From assembly GCA_029891385.1 (NCBI GenBank), contig CM057229.1:4093001-4157000 (forward strand): a stretch of 64,000 nt of DNA, read 5' to 3'. Below, in pieces: positions 12,411 through 22,986 of this stretch; position 1 is the first letter of the stretch, and the number at the start of each line of letters is the position of its first letter. Below the pieces are notes generated by a model, which did no database searches, had not been told where the DNA came from, and worked only from the letters and a program-made list of their open reading frames with translations. This DNA is from Erythroxylum novogranatense (lineage: Eukaryota; Streptophyta; Magnoliopsida; Malpighiales; Erythroxylaceae). Position numbers and translations under genes: made by a program.

Positions 12411-12904
12411 AGGCAATCTCTGGGCTCAAGTATGATGGAAGATACCTTCACAAACTGATAAAGGAAAAATTAGGAGATGCTCGTGTACATGAGACCTTGA
12501 GCAATATCGTAATTCCGACTTTTGACATCAAGTGCTTGCAGCCAACTATCTTTTCCTCTTATGAGGTCTGTACATCTTTCCTTGCTTCATCTGTAATTAT
12601 CCAAGGTTGTTTCTATTTTTCTAGCTACTCCACGAAATTTGGTGATCGATTGGAGGCAAATTTCTTAGACCAATGGAAAAGAGAGTTAGAGAAAAGGCTG
12701 AATATTCAAAAGAATTGGTTGTTTGTTAGTTGTTACATTATCTGGAAGAGATTATTCTGTTGACATTGCCACAAAGGAGCAATTAGAAAAACTTGTTGGT
12801 ATCGGTGAACATATTCTGAAGAAACCGGTTTCCAGGGTGAACCTGAAGACCGGCCTGTTTGAGCCACTCAAAAAATGTGGCACGAACGCAGAGGCTCTTA
12901 AGAA
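12411..12904 (+). pseudogene. Patatin-like pseudogene A, left part (exon 3-like and exon 6-like pieces)
   Basis: 12411-12565 encodes SGLKYDGRYLHKLIKEKLGD and [18 protein letters not shown] with a GT donor at the usual place, matching exon 3 of genes B and C. About 12733-12904 encodes SVDIATKEQLEKLVGIGEH and [16 protein letters not shown], matching exon 6, again with a donor after AAGAA. Exons 1, 2, 4 and 5 are missing between or before these pieces, and 12566-12732 has no patatin similarity I can see. An ORF from 12212 reads into the exon 3 piece, but its first 65 residues are not patatin and I do not recognise them. This is a rearranged remnant. The intron following the exon 6 piece is where the copia element landed. 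Confidence 0.85.
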
Positions 12905-12990
12905 GTAAAACCTCAACTAACGAAACTTACTACTATTTATATAGTTGAATACCAATACACTTTCAATCAAGGAATACATATTAAGCTTGC

Positions 12991-13574
12991 TGTTGTATAT
13001 TTTTGACTTGGTGGCTTTTTGTTGTTTTTTGACTTTGGTGGCTTAATTTCAATCCCATATTAGGAAGAGATGAAGAAGGGAGGAGTTTTTGAAGTTATAA
13101 AATAACTCCTCCCCCTCCTAATGTCTTCCATCCAAAAAATTTGATAAAAATACTCAAAAGTTGTATGCATATCAAATTTAGTATTCTCTTCTTAATGAGA
13201 GCAGGCTGCCTTAAGTGGTGCTCGGAGAAGTAGGTAAAATTGGCCGAACTCTGTTATCAATTTTCGGGTGTGTTCTTTCCATATCTCTTTTATTTATTCC
13301 ACATTTATAGTATTCAATATTATTTGAGTGTATTTATTATTCATATGTGTACACGGGTTTAGGTTGTGATAAATACACCGTGCACGTAATTTCTATCTAG
13401 GAGGCCGGGTTTTAAGTGGGACCGTTTGTGACCCCTCCGCCCTTTCCTGGGATCTTACGTAGAATGGTAATACTGTCCTAGGAGTCCGCTTGGCAGTCTT
13501 TCCTTGGTATTACCGAATCGGTTCACTTCACTAGTTGTTTACCTTAGAGGAAAAAATACCCGATTTTTCCAACA
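12991..13574 (+). repeat. 5' LTR of the copia element
   Basis: Direct repeat of 17995-18579, starting TGTTGTATATTTTTGAC and ending TTTTTCCAACA, followed after two bases by the primer-binding site. Confidence 0.96.
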
Positions 13575-13576
13575 AG

Positions 13577-13587
13577 TGGTATCAGAG
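13577..13587 (+). other. Primer-binding site, initiator Met tRNA
   Basis: TGGTATCAGAG, two bases after the 5' LTR. Confidence 0.9.
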
Positions 13588-13653
13588 ATGAAGGTTTATC
13601 CTTTAGTTTGTTTGTAATATTTGTAATATTGAATACTATTATTTGAGTCTATA

Positions 13654-16600
13654 ATGACGTCTGTAAATTCACCAACAACTAGAGACATATCAAATATGAC
13701 ACTGGTGACATCGACTTCTTCATGGCAGAGGACTCCAATGTCAAGTATGAAGTTGGCGGTGGAAATATTTGATGGTACTGGTCATTTTGGGATGTGGCAA
13801 GGTGAGGTTCTGGATTCTCTTTTCCAACAAGGCCTTCACATAGCTATTGAAGAAATGAAACCAGACTATGTAGAAGATAAGGATTGGAGTATCATAAATT
13901 GGTTGGCATGCGGAACAATTCGATCATGTCTTTCTAGAGAGCAGAAGTATGCTTTCAAAAATGATACTTCTGCGCACAAACTGTGGAAGGCATTGGAGGA
14001 CAAATTTCTGAAAAAGAGTGGTCAGAATAAGCTCCTTATGAAGAAAAGGTTGTTCCGATTTGATTACCGACCAGGTACTACTATGAATGAACACATCACT
14101 ATGTTTAATCAGTTAGTAGCAGACCTGTTGAATTTGGATGTGAAATTTGAGGATGAAGATTTGGCTTTGATGTTGTTATCATCCCTTCCGGATGAATTTG
14201 AACACTTAGAAACTACTTTACTTCATGGGAAGGAGAATGTATCTTTAGATGCTATGTGTTCTACTTTGTATAGTTATGAATTGAGAAAGCAAGATAAAAA
14301 GAAAAGTAAAGCAATTACAGAAGATGAAGCATTTGTGGCAAGAGGCTGTCAGCAGAGCCAGTCGAAGGGAAGGAGAGGAAGATCCAAATCAAAAAGCAGA
14401 GTTGCAAAAGATGAGTGTGCTTTCTGTCATGAGAAAGGGCACTGGAAGAAAGACTATCCAAAATTAAAGAAGAAAGGAAAGACTCCGCAAGATGCAAATA
14501 TTGCAGAATGTAAAAGTGATGCAGAGTTAGATGTCTCTTTGGTGGCATCACCTTCTATTCAGATGAGTGGATTTTGGATTCAGGTTACACCTATCATATG
14601 TCTCCCATACGGGAGTGGTTCTTTGATTTTGAAGAAATTGATGGTGGAGTTGTTTATATGGGTAATGACAATCCATGTAAAATAACTGGAATAGGTTCAA
14701 TCAAGCTGAGGAATCATGATGGATCTACCAGAATTTTGAGGGACGTGCGGTATGTGCCGAAATTGAAAAAGAATCTCATCTCTTTGGTGACCTTAGAATC
14801 AAAAGGTCTAGTTGTGATGATGCGAGATGGAATTCTTAAGGCAACTTCAGGAGCACTTGTGATGTTGAAAGGCATAAGGAAAAATAATTTGTATTACTAC
14901 CAAGGAAGTACAATTGTTGGGACAGTAGCAACAGTAACGTCTAGTAGCAAGAAGGATGCAGAGGCAACAGCCCGCACGGGTAGCTTGATTGGCCAACTAA
15001 CAGGGTCAATTAGAATAAGGTCCTAGGTTCGACTCTTGGTAACGGGAGGCAGTGGACCGCTCTTTGAGGGGCCTGACCAAGATTATACTGCGATTCAATC
15101 CTTCAGCGGTGGTCGGGCCTGCGACTGGGGGCCCTTGGGGTTGGGGATTCAACCTTTTGGAACAAGGATGCAGAGGCAACAAAGTTGTGGCATATGCGGT
15201 TGGGACATGCTGGTGAAAAATCCTTGCAAATTCTTGCCAAGCAAGGATCATTAAAAGGTACGAAGACTTGCAAATTAGAATTTTGTGAGCATTGTATTAT
15301 GGGAAAACAACGAAGAGTGAAATTTGGCACTGCTATTCATAATACTAATGGAATTTTGGATTATGTGCACTCAGATGTATGGGGACCTGCTAAGACTCCA
15401 TCTCTTGGAGGTAGGCATTATTTTGTCACTTTTGTTGATGATTTTTTCTAGAAGAGTTTGGGTGTTTACTATGAAGAACAAAGATGATGTGCTTGGAATT
15501 TTTCTTAAGTGGAAAGCTCAAGTTGAAAACCAGACAGGAAGAAAGATCAAAGTTCTCCGAACAGACAATGGTGGAGAATACAAGAGTGATCCTTTCCTAG
15601 AGGTATGTCAAGAGTCTGGTATAGTTCGCCACTTTACAGTTAGAAAAACACCACAGCAGAATGGGGTGTCGGAGCGTATGAACAGGACACTGGTGGAGAA
15701 AGTTCGTTGTATGTTGTCTAATGTTGGGTTAGGCAGAAAGTTTTGGGCTGAGGCAGTGACATACGCTCAACATCTCATTAATCGTTTGCCATCATCTGCA
15801 ATTGGTGGCAAGACTCCATTAGAGGTATGGTCTGAGAAACCTGCAACTGATTACGATTCTTTGCATATTTTTGGTTCTACTGCATATTATCATGTGAATG
15901 AATCAAAGTTGGACCCACGAGAAAAGAAGGCTCTATTTATGGGCTTCAATGCTGGAGTTAAGGGACACCGTTTGTGGTGTCTAGACTCAAAGAAGACAAT
16001 TGTCAGCAGGGATGTTACCTTTGATGAATCTGTAGTGTTAAATAAGGTAACTCCAGAAGGGACTAATAGTACTTCACAGCAGGTGGAGTGTATACCGAAG
16101 CAGGTGGAGTTTGAACAGACAGTAGTGATCCCAGTGAAAAGCACTAATAATGACTCTCCTATAGCAGAAGAAGAGTCAGATGAGGAAGAGGTTCCGACCC
16201 AAGTACCTCCGCAACAATCAGAGTCAATTGCCTTTAGAAGGACAAGATGAGAGATTCAGAAACTTGCTCGTTTTACTGACATGGTAGCTTATGCACTTCC
16301 AGTTGTTGATGATGTTCCATCTACCTTCCCAGAAGCAATCCGAAGTTCAGAAAGTGGAAGATGGGTAGGTGCAATGGAAGAGGAAATGCAATCTCTTGAG
16401 AAGAACAAGACATGGAAGCTGACACAACTACCGAAGGGAAAGAAGGCAATTGGATGCAAATGGGTATTTGCAAAGAAAGAAGGATTTCCTGATAAAGATG
16501 ATATTCGCTACAAGGCAAGGTTAGTGGCTAAAGGCTACGCACAGAAGGAAGGAATTGATTATAATGAGGTATTTTCTTCGGTTGTTAAACATTCTTCCAT

Positions 16601-17881
16601 TAGAATTTTGTTGGCCTTGATAGCGCAGTTGAATTTGGAGCTAGCTTAACTTGATGTGAAAACCGCGTTCCTACACGATGATTTGAAGGAGAAAATCTAT
16701 ATGTCTCAGCCAGATGGATTCAAAGTTGCTGGTAAAGAAAACTGGGTTTGCAAATTGAACAAATCGTTGTATGGACTGAAGCAATCCCCAAGACAGCGGT
16801 ACAAACAATTTGACAAGTTTATGAAGGGTCAGAAATACACAAGAAGTAAATACGATCATTGTGTATATCTGCGCAGACTTCAAGATGGGTCCTACATCTA
16901 CCTACTCTTATATGTTGATGATATACTGATTGCGGCAAAGAGCCAAAGTAAAATTGACATATTGAAGGATCAGTTGAGTAAAGAGTTCGAGATGAAGGAT
17001 TTTGGGGAAGCCAAGAAGATTCTCGGCATGGAGATAAGCAGGGATAGAGAGAGGGGCAAGCTTTGGTTGTCATGTATAAGCGATTTGAAAAGGTATTACA
17101 ACGTTTTGGTATACATGAAGATTCAAAACTTGTAAGTACCCCACTTGCTCCTCATTTGAAACTAAGTAGCCAGTTATCTCCAAAGACAGATGAAGAACGA
17201 GAATACATGGCAAATGTCCCTTATGCTAATGCAGTAGGAAGCTTGATGTATGCAATGGTGTGTACTAGACCGATATTTCACAAAAGTAAGTGTTGTAAGG
17301 TGTACATGCATGATCCGTAAGGTCCATTGGCAAGTCAGGAAATGGATTCTACTAGATATCCTACATACCGTAGATGTTGGTTTAGTATTTGAGCAGAATG
17401 AATTACTTGGTCAACGTGTAGTTGGATATTGTGATTCTGACTATGCAGGTGACTTAGATAAGCGACGGTCTACAACTGGCTATTTGTTCACTTTAGCAAA
17501 GGCGCCAGTTAGTTAGAAGTCTACTTTGCAGTCAACGGTGGCTTTGTCTACAACAGAGGCAGAGTATATGGCAATAACAGAGGCTGTGAAGGAGGCGATT
17601 TGGCTTCATAGGTTGCTTAAAGACTTGGGAGTTGGCCAGAAACAAATTGAGGTATATTCTGACAGTCAGAGTGCTATTCATTTAGCAAAGAATCAAGTCT
17701 TTCATGCAAGGACGAAGCACATTGATGTTCGCTATCACTTTGTGCGGGAAATTTTGGAAGAAGAGGAGATACTTATTCAGAAGATTCAGACTACAGAGAA
17801 TCCTGCAGATATGCTGACTAAAGTGGTTACAAGAGCCAAGTTTGAACATTGTTTAGACTTGGTCAATATCCTGCACATTTG
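13654..17881 (+). pseudogene. Copia gag-pol polyprotein, broken
   Basis: Gag runs from the ATG at 13654 with a UBN2-type core (MKLAVEIFDGTGHFGMWQGE) and a zinc knuckle CAFCHEKGHWKKDYPK, in which the last Cys of CCHC is Tyr. Protease has WILDSGYTYHM. Pre-integrase LWHMRLGHAGEKSL and integrase (VLRTDNGGEYKSD, TPQQNGVSERMNRT) follow. RT has KWVFAKKEG, LYGLKQSPRQ and the catalytic LLLYVDDILI. RNase H ends with [14 protein letters not shown] and [13 protein letters not shown]. Frameshifts occur near 14553, 15440, 17060-17130 and 17280-17320. Nonsense codons include TGA 16248 (Arg expected), TAA 16647 (Gln expected) and TAG 17514 (Trp expected). A SINE interrupts the protease-integrase region at 14970. 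Domain order GAG-PR-INT-RT-RH defines Ty1/copia. Confidence 0.95.
14970..15163 (+). mobile_element. tRNA-derived SINE inserted in the copia element
   Basis: A 194-bp insert flanked by a perfect 18-bp target duplication AAGGATGCAGAGGCAACA (14952-14969 and 15164-15181). It has a pol III A box TAGCTTGATTGG at 14981-14992 and a B box GGTTCGACTCT at 15026-15036, 33 nt apart as in tRNA genes. There is no long poly-A; the 3' end is GC-rich and then ATTCAACCTTTTGGAAC. Removing it joins DAEAT directly to KLWHMRLGH of the copia pre-integrase domain, confirming the insertion. Confidence 0.9.
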
Positions 17882-17981
17882 AGTTGGCGCCTGAGGGCGC
17901 AAATCAGAAGCACTACAAAGGCTGTTTTGTTTGATTGGGATGATGAATGATGCTTGCATTTGGTGGGACTCGAAATTATGC

Positions 17982-17994
17982 CAAGGTGGAGATT
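17982..17994 (+). other. Polypurine tract of the copia element
   Basis: AAGGTGGAGATT immediately precedes the 3' LTR, the form usual in plant copia elements. Confidence 0.85.
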
Positions 17995-18579
17995 TGTTGT
18001 ATATTTTTGACTTGGTGGCTTTTTGTTGTTTTTTGAATTTGGTGGCTTAATTTCAATCCTATATTGGGAAGAGATGAAGAAGGGAGGAGTTTTTGAAGTT
18101 ATAAAATAACTCCTCCCCCTCCTTATGCCTTCCATCCCAAAAATTTGATAAAAAATACTCAAAAGTTGTATACATATCAAATTTAGTATTCTCTTCTTAA
18201 TGAGAGCACGCTTCCTTAAGTGGTGCTCGGAGAAGTAGGCAAAATTGGCCGAACTCCGTTATCAATTTTCGGGTGTGTTCTTTTCTTATCTCTTTTATTT
18301 ATTCCGCATTTATAGTATTCAATATTATTTGAGTGTATTTATTATTCATGTGTGTACACGGGTTTAGGTTGTGATAAATACACCGTGCATGTAATTTCTG
18401 TCTAGGAGGTCGGGTTTTAAGTGAGACCGTTTGTGACCCCTCCGCCCTTTCCTGGGATCTTACGTGGAATGATAATACTGTCTTAGGAGTCCGTTTGGCG
18501 GTCTTTCCTGGGTATTACCGAATCGGTTCACTTCACTAATTGTTTACCTTAGATGGAAAAATACCGGATTTTTCCAACA
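17995..18579 (+). repeat. 3' LTR of the copia element
   Basis: Direct repeat of 12991-13574, ending CCAACA and followed by the target duplication CTTGC. Confidence 0.96.
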
Positions 18580-18606
18580 CTTGCAACTTATTTTTCCTTT
18601 TTACAG

Positions 18607-19534
18607 GTTACCTTCCTGCTCACTACTTTAAGAGTCAAGACTCCAGAGGAAACGTTAAAGAATTTCATCTCATTGATGGTGGTGTTGCAGCTAATAATCC
18701 AATATGGTTATAACTATTTCTTTCATACTAGTAGTTCTTATACGTTTAATTTTTAAAACATTTACTAATCATTTGACATTCATTTCCTGCAAGGCTCTGG
18801 TTGCAATATCCGAAGTGACAAAACAAATTTTTGATCAAAATCAAGATTTCTTCCCCATCAAGCCCATGGACTATGGTCGCTTTCTTGTGATCTCAATAGG
18901 GACCGGTTCACATAAAAAAGAACTCAAGTACAACGCTAAAATGGCAGCTAAATGGGGCACTTTAGACTGGTTGCTTCATGGTGGTTCGGTTCCATTGGTG
19001 GACGTGTTCACTCCAGCAAGTGCAGATATGGTGGACGTCTATATCTCTGAAGTGTTCCAAGCTCTTCATTCTGAACCAAACTACTTAAGAATCCACGTAC
19101 GATGTTATTTAATCTCACTGAAGAGCCTTAACATATATATTACTTCAGGAGTGACGATCATTTTAATGATTGACTTTAAACAGGACGACACATTAACTGG
19201 AAGAGATTCTTCTGTTGACATTGCCACAAAGGACCAATTAGAAAAACTTGTTGGTATCGGTGAACGTATTATGAAGAAACCGGTTTCCAGGGTGAACCTG
19301 CAGACCGGCCTGTTTGAGCCATTCGAAAAAGGTGGCACGAACGAAGAGGCTCTTAAGAAGTAAAACTTCAACTAACGAAATTTACTATATATATAGTTGA
19401 ATACCAATACACTTTCAATCTAGGAATACATATTAAGCTTGCAACTTATTTTTCCTTTTTACAGGTTTGCCATGTTACTTTCTCGAGAAAGGAAACTCCG
19501 GGAAACAAATTCATCACAGGCTAACAAGAAGTAG
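18607..19534 (+). pseudogene. Patatin-like pseudogene A, right part (exon 4 remainder to exon 7)
   Basis: 18607-18711 encodes [20 protein letters not shown] and [11 protein letters not shown], the second half of exon 4 with the catalytic Asp of DGG. Exon 5 is 18794-19096 (303 nt, same length as in B and [21 protein letters not shown]). Exon 6 is 19184-19359 (176 nt, as in [17 protein letters not shown]) and exon 7 is 19465-19534, ending SSQANKK and TAG. Exons 5-7 keep open frames and splice sites, but the exon 4 donor reads CCAATATGGTT instead of CCGGT. Everything before the middle of exon 4 is missing: CAG of an upstream intron is joined directly to codon Tyr of YLPAH. The oxyanion hole and the catalytic Ser are absent, so this is a pseudogene even if transcribed. 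Confidence 0.9.
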
Positions 19535-20266
19535 CCGTGATACTTCATCTCTTACCAGATCACAACCTGGCCAATTATTTAACTAGATTAATAAATGTAT
19601 AAATTAGTATTTATTCCGTTGTGTATTAACTAAGTGTGTAAAATGATGGAGCATTAAATTTGTTTATTGTTCATTTTACGTATATATAAATAAAGATCTT
19701 AAAATTATGTATAATGAATAAATATTGGAGGTTTTCGTTGGCACTTTACTACAATTTTAATATCATTATTAGTCCATGTTGAAGCATGTGTCAAATGCAC
19801 GAATATTACATTTTTCCGATGAAGGTACCTCTACTTCTAGGCCACCACTTAGACCTTATAATTGTTATGAACTCTATAATCAATCCCTACATGAAAAAAT
19901 AAATATTTACACATGTTAAAGATGTTTAGAAAGGAAAAGGGATCATCGGTGACTACATTAAATGGATAAAGAAAGGATTAGAAAAAGAAGTTAGAATTGG
20001 CTTAAGGATCGTTTAAGCAATTGTTCAAATCATCATCTTTTTTCTTTGCTCACTTTCAATTTTCTAGTTTTATTTAATGCTAGATGAGAAGGATTTATCG
20101 TTTCTCAACAATTAAAGGACACCATAGCCCTTATTGAGAGTTACAGCATGTTCTCATGGGAATTGGATAATCTGTATATTATTATTATTATTATTGCTGC
20201 TCCTCCTCCTACAACTACCACCTAACTTTTGCCTAGATAATGCAAACTAACAGTCTCGTGTTTCAT

Positions 20267-20527
20267 ACTCTTCCAAACATTCTCCCTTTAAAGAGAAAAA
20301 CACGTAAAAAGATTCCATCCTTTGACCATAGAATGAACTAGCCTTTTCGATAATTAATAATGTAGCTGAATTCAATCAAGCTGGATTATGTCGACCGGTC
20401 TACTTTACTCTTCCAAACATTCTCTTCTTTAAAGAGAAAATACGTGAAAAGATTCCACCCTTTGACCATAATATGAACTAGCCCTTTTGATAATTAATGT
20501 ATGTAAATTCAATTAAGCTGGATTATG
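20267..20527. repeat. Tandem duplication, 140-bp period
   Basis: Copies 20267-20390 and 20407-20527 both begin ACTCTTCCAAACATTCTC and end near AAGCTGGATTATG, with scattered substitutions and small indels. Confidence 0.9.
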
Positions 20528-21716
20528 ACCAGATTTTTTTTAAAAAATCAAAAAGACACTTTCAAAAGCTTGGTGCATTAGTCTCTTCTTCAATCCTTAC
20601 TATTAGAATTTTCAATATTAGCAAAGTGTAGAGTCTACTATCAAAATTTGGACTTAGGTTAATTATTGTCAAAATGATTAGAACTAGTAATTTGAATAAT
20701 TGACACTTCTTACTTATAAACCCTTAAATATTTTTATGATTAGTTAATATAAGATATTCGAACATTCTCTCTTAAATACAACTGAAATTTGACATTCAAT
20801 TTTTACTTAAAATAAATGTAGTTATAATCGGATCAGACTAGACCGTTGAAACTAGACATCCAAAAAAATCTAACATCCACTAATAGAACGTGTCGACTGC
20901 CATTAAAGCGCCTCTGCCAAACTATAAACCCTATTATCGTCACTTTGCACCTCACAAAATAATTCTCTTAATTAATACCATTAAATCTTGGGCTCGCAAT
21001 TAGAACACAATTCTTAATTTTTTTTACAACAAAAGAAAAACTTTTCCAATTTGAAACCTTCACCTATTGTTTTTGACTAAAATCATAATTTCAACTTTAA
21101 GATTTTCATTAAAATATATCTTAAACCTTAATATTTTAGAGCATTCTAAGTTCAACCATAATATTTTTAGAATATTTAAAATAGACCCTTAACAGATAAA
21201 AATTTTAAGTTTTTATCAATTATAGGGTCATGTCATCATTAATGTGATGACACGTACCTTATCTCTATCATTTGTTTACGCTACGAAGAAGAAGATTTAA
21301 AAGTCTCCGAACAGGTGATGTCAGTTGAACCATGCGTAAGGTATCTGGCTCCTTTATCGGTAACTGTATGCTTATTAAACGTATAGTTTGTGTTTTCGGC
21401 ACAACGTCACCTTTGTATTGTCATGTATAATTCAAAACTAAAATGGATGAACATGCATGTTCTGTGAGCGCGACAGATTGATTTATCAAGAAAATTATTT
21501 CTTTGGCTACTATCAATCATTATCTGCAGACGGGCCGTAGGGATAACTAAATTTATAATTTAAGTTATATTTTTGTATTTTAATTTACTATATGTGAGAA
21601 AGTTTAGATAATTAGTAGAACATACAGGGAATCATCCAAATAAATTTTCCTATAAATTAAATGTGTAAGACATTTTCCTATATGATAAAAAGGTCACAAA
21701 TTCAAATAATAGATAC

Positions 21717-21825
21717 ATACATTGATAACTTTCTTATGACCTTCGTAAAACAGGAAGCTTTTACAAAAGAAATATTATATACATTGATAACTTTCTTATG
21801 ACCTTCGTAAAACAGGAAGCTTTGT
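21717..21825. repeat. Tandem duplication, 62-bp period
   Basis: A 47-nt segment starting ATACATTGATAACTTTC occurs without visible change at 21717-21763 and 21779-21825. Confidence 0.93.
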
Positions 21826-22853
21826 ACACGAGCACGTTACGTTTATGTCTTTTATATTGATCTTATATGGAAAGTTTCATTTTCCTCAATTTTATACATC
21901 ATTTAAACGTGAATCTCTTGCATTTGACCAATCCAATTAGAAAATTAATATTTATAATAAGTAATTTAGATTGGGACATTTTTACCGATAAACTTAGAGA
22001 GGAGAAAGAAAAACATCATGTCATAGTTTATCTTTCTAAAATTTTCACGTTAATGAAAAAAATGATTGATGAATGATTGTAAGGTTCATCAAGCTTTTGT
22101 TAATTAATAATAATCTTGCAATTATCAAGTATCAACAATTATTTAATTTTCTTTGTTTTCCAACTTGCGTTCCACCATCTTTTACGAATTTGGACGTTGA
22201 TTATAATGATATATAAAAGATTCGAAACATTTTAAACATTTCGAGTTTAACGATTGAAAGATCTATTAAGTTTTTGTTAATGATGATGAAAACGATATCC
22301 AGTTTTCATCAATCTTGTAATATACTTCAATTAAGAAAAGCTAATATTTCTTAGTCGTCATTTTCTTACTTGATTTCCAGTTTTTATCTAAATTACAAAT
22401 TTACTTCCGGATCGTCTTTTACGAATTTTAATTTCTCTTGAATCATTGGTTACTAAGACACATGCAATGATTCTTATCTTGTTCAGTGTGGTTATGCAAA
22501 GAAATACTTTAATTACCAAAAAAAAAAAGAAATACTTTGATGTCTTATCTTTTTAATGAAAGAGAGTTAAGTAATAAGATCATCTTGTTTTTTGTTTAGT
22601 GGTTGTTCTAAAGGTTAGTGGCGCCACCTACAAATTCCAACCTAAATTTCACGTGATGAAAGTCTGACCTACGATTCTTACACGCTGGACTTTCCTGAGA
22701 GACAAATAGGCATAGACGATTAAAATGTGACAATCCAATACTTTCATTTGACTGATGGTAACGTAGGCAGTCCAAATTGGAATGCAATGTATGAAGATAC
22801 CGTCAAAGTTTATATCATCCCGGCAGAATTTCAAAACCAGAGGAACTACGAGG

Positions 22854-22862
22854 TCTATAAAT
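22854..22862 (+). promoter_or_regulatory. Candidate TATA box of gene B
   Basis: TCTATAAAT lies 125 bp upstream of the ATG at 22987, a usual distance for a plant gene with a short leader. No transcript evidence. Confidence 0.45.
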
Positions 22863-22986
22863 TCTCATATCCATCATAACCCAAAAGATCATCGATTTAA
22901 TCTAACTCAAGTTTTGTTACCCCAAGAACATAATATCCCGAGGTTCTCCATATCTCCCATCTTTCACTTTCTGTTTTCAAGTCATC

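Larger units (their letters stand above)
12991..18579 (+). mobile_element. Ty1/copia retrotransposon (Tork/Tnt1-like), full-length but coding-dead
   Basis: Flanked by a perfect 5-bp target duplication CTTGC (12986-12990 and 18580-18584). LTRs are 584 and 585 bp with TGTTG...CAACA ends and differ at roughly 5% of sites by eye, so this is not a recent insertion. A Met-tRNA primer site and a polypurine tract are in place. The uninterrupted target is still visible at 19433-19464 in a duplicate copy of the same intron, which runs AAGCTTGCAACTTATTTTTC. This proves insertion into the last intron of a patatin-like gene. Confidence 0.96.
19535..22853. other. AT-rich intergenic stretch
   Basis: About 3.3 kb between pseudogene A and gene B without a supported gene. 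It holds two tandem duplications (listed separately) and an ATT microsatellite near 20178. The ORF at 21867-22076 is short, AT-rich and unlike anything I know. Confidence 0.7.

Noticed and set aside
14981..15036. Possible tRNA gene because of A and B boxes
   Set aside because: No acceptor-stem pairing or full cloverleaf; the perfect 18-bp flanking duplication shows a SINE.
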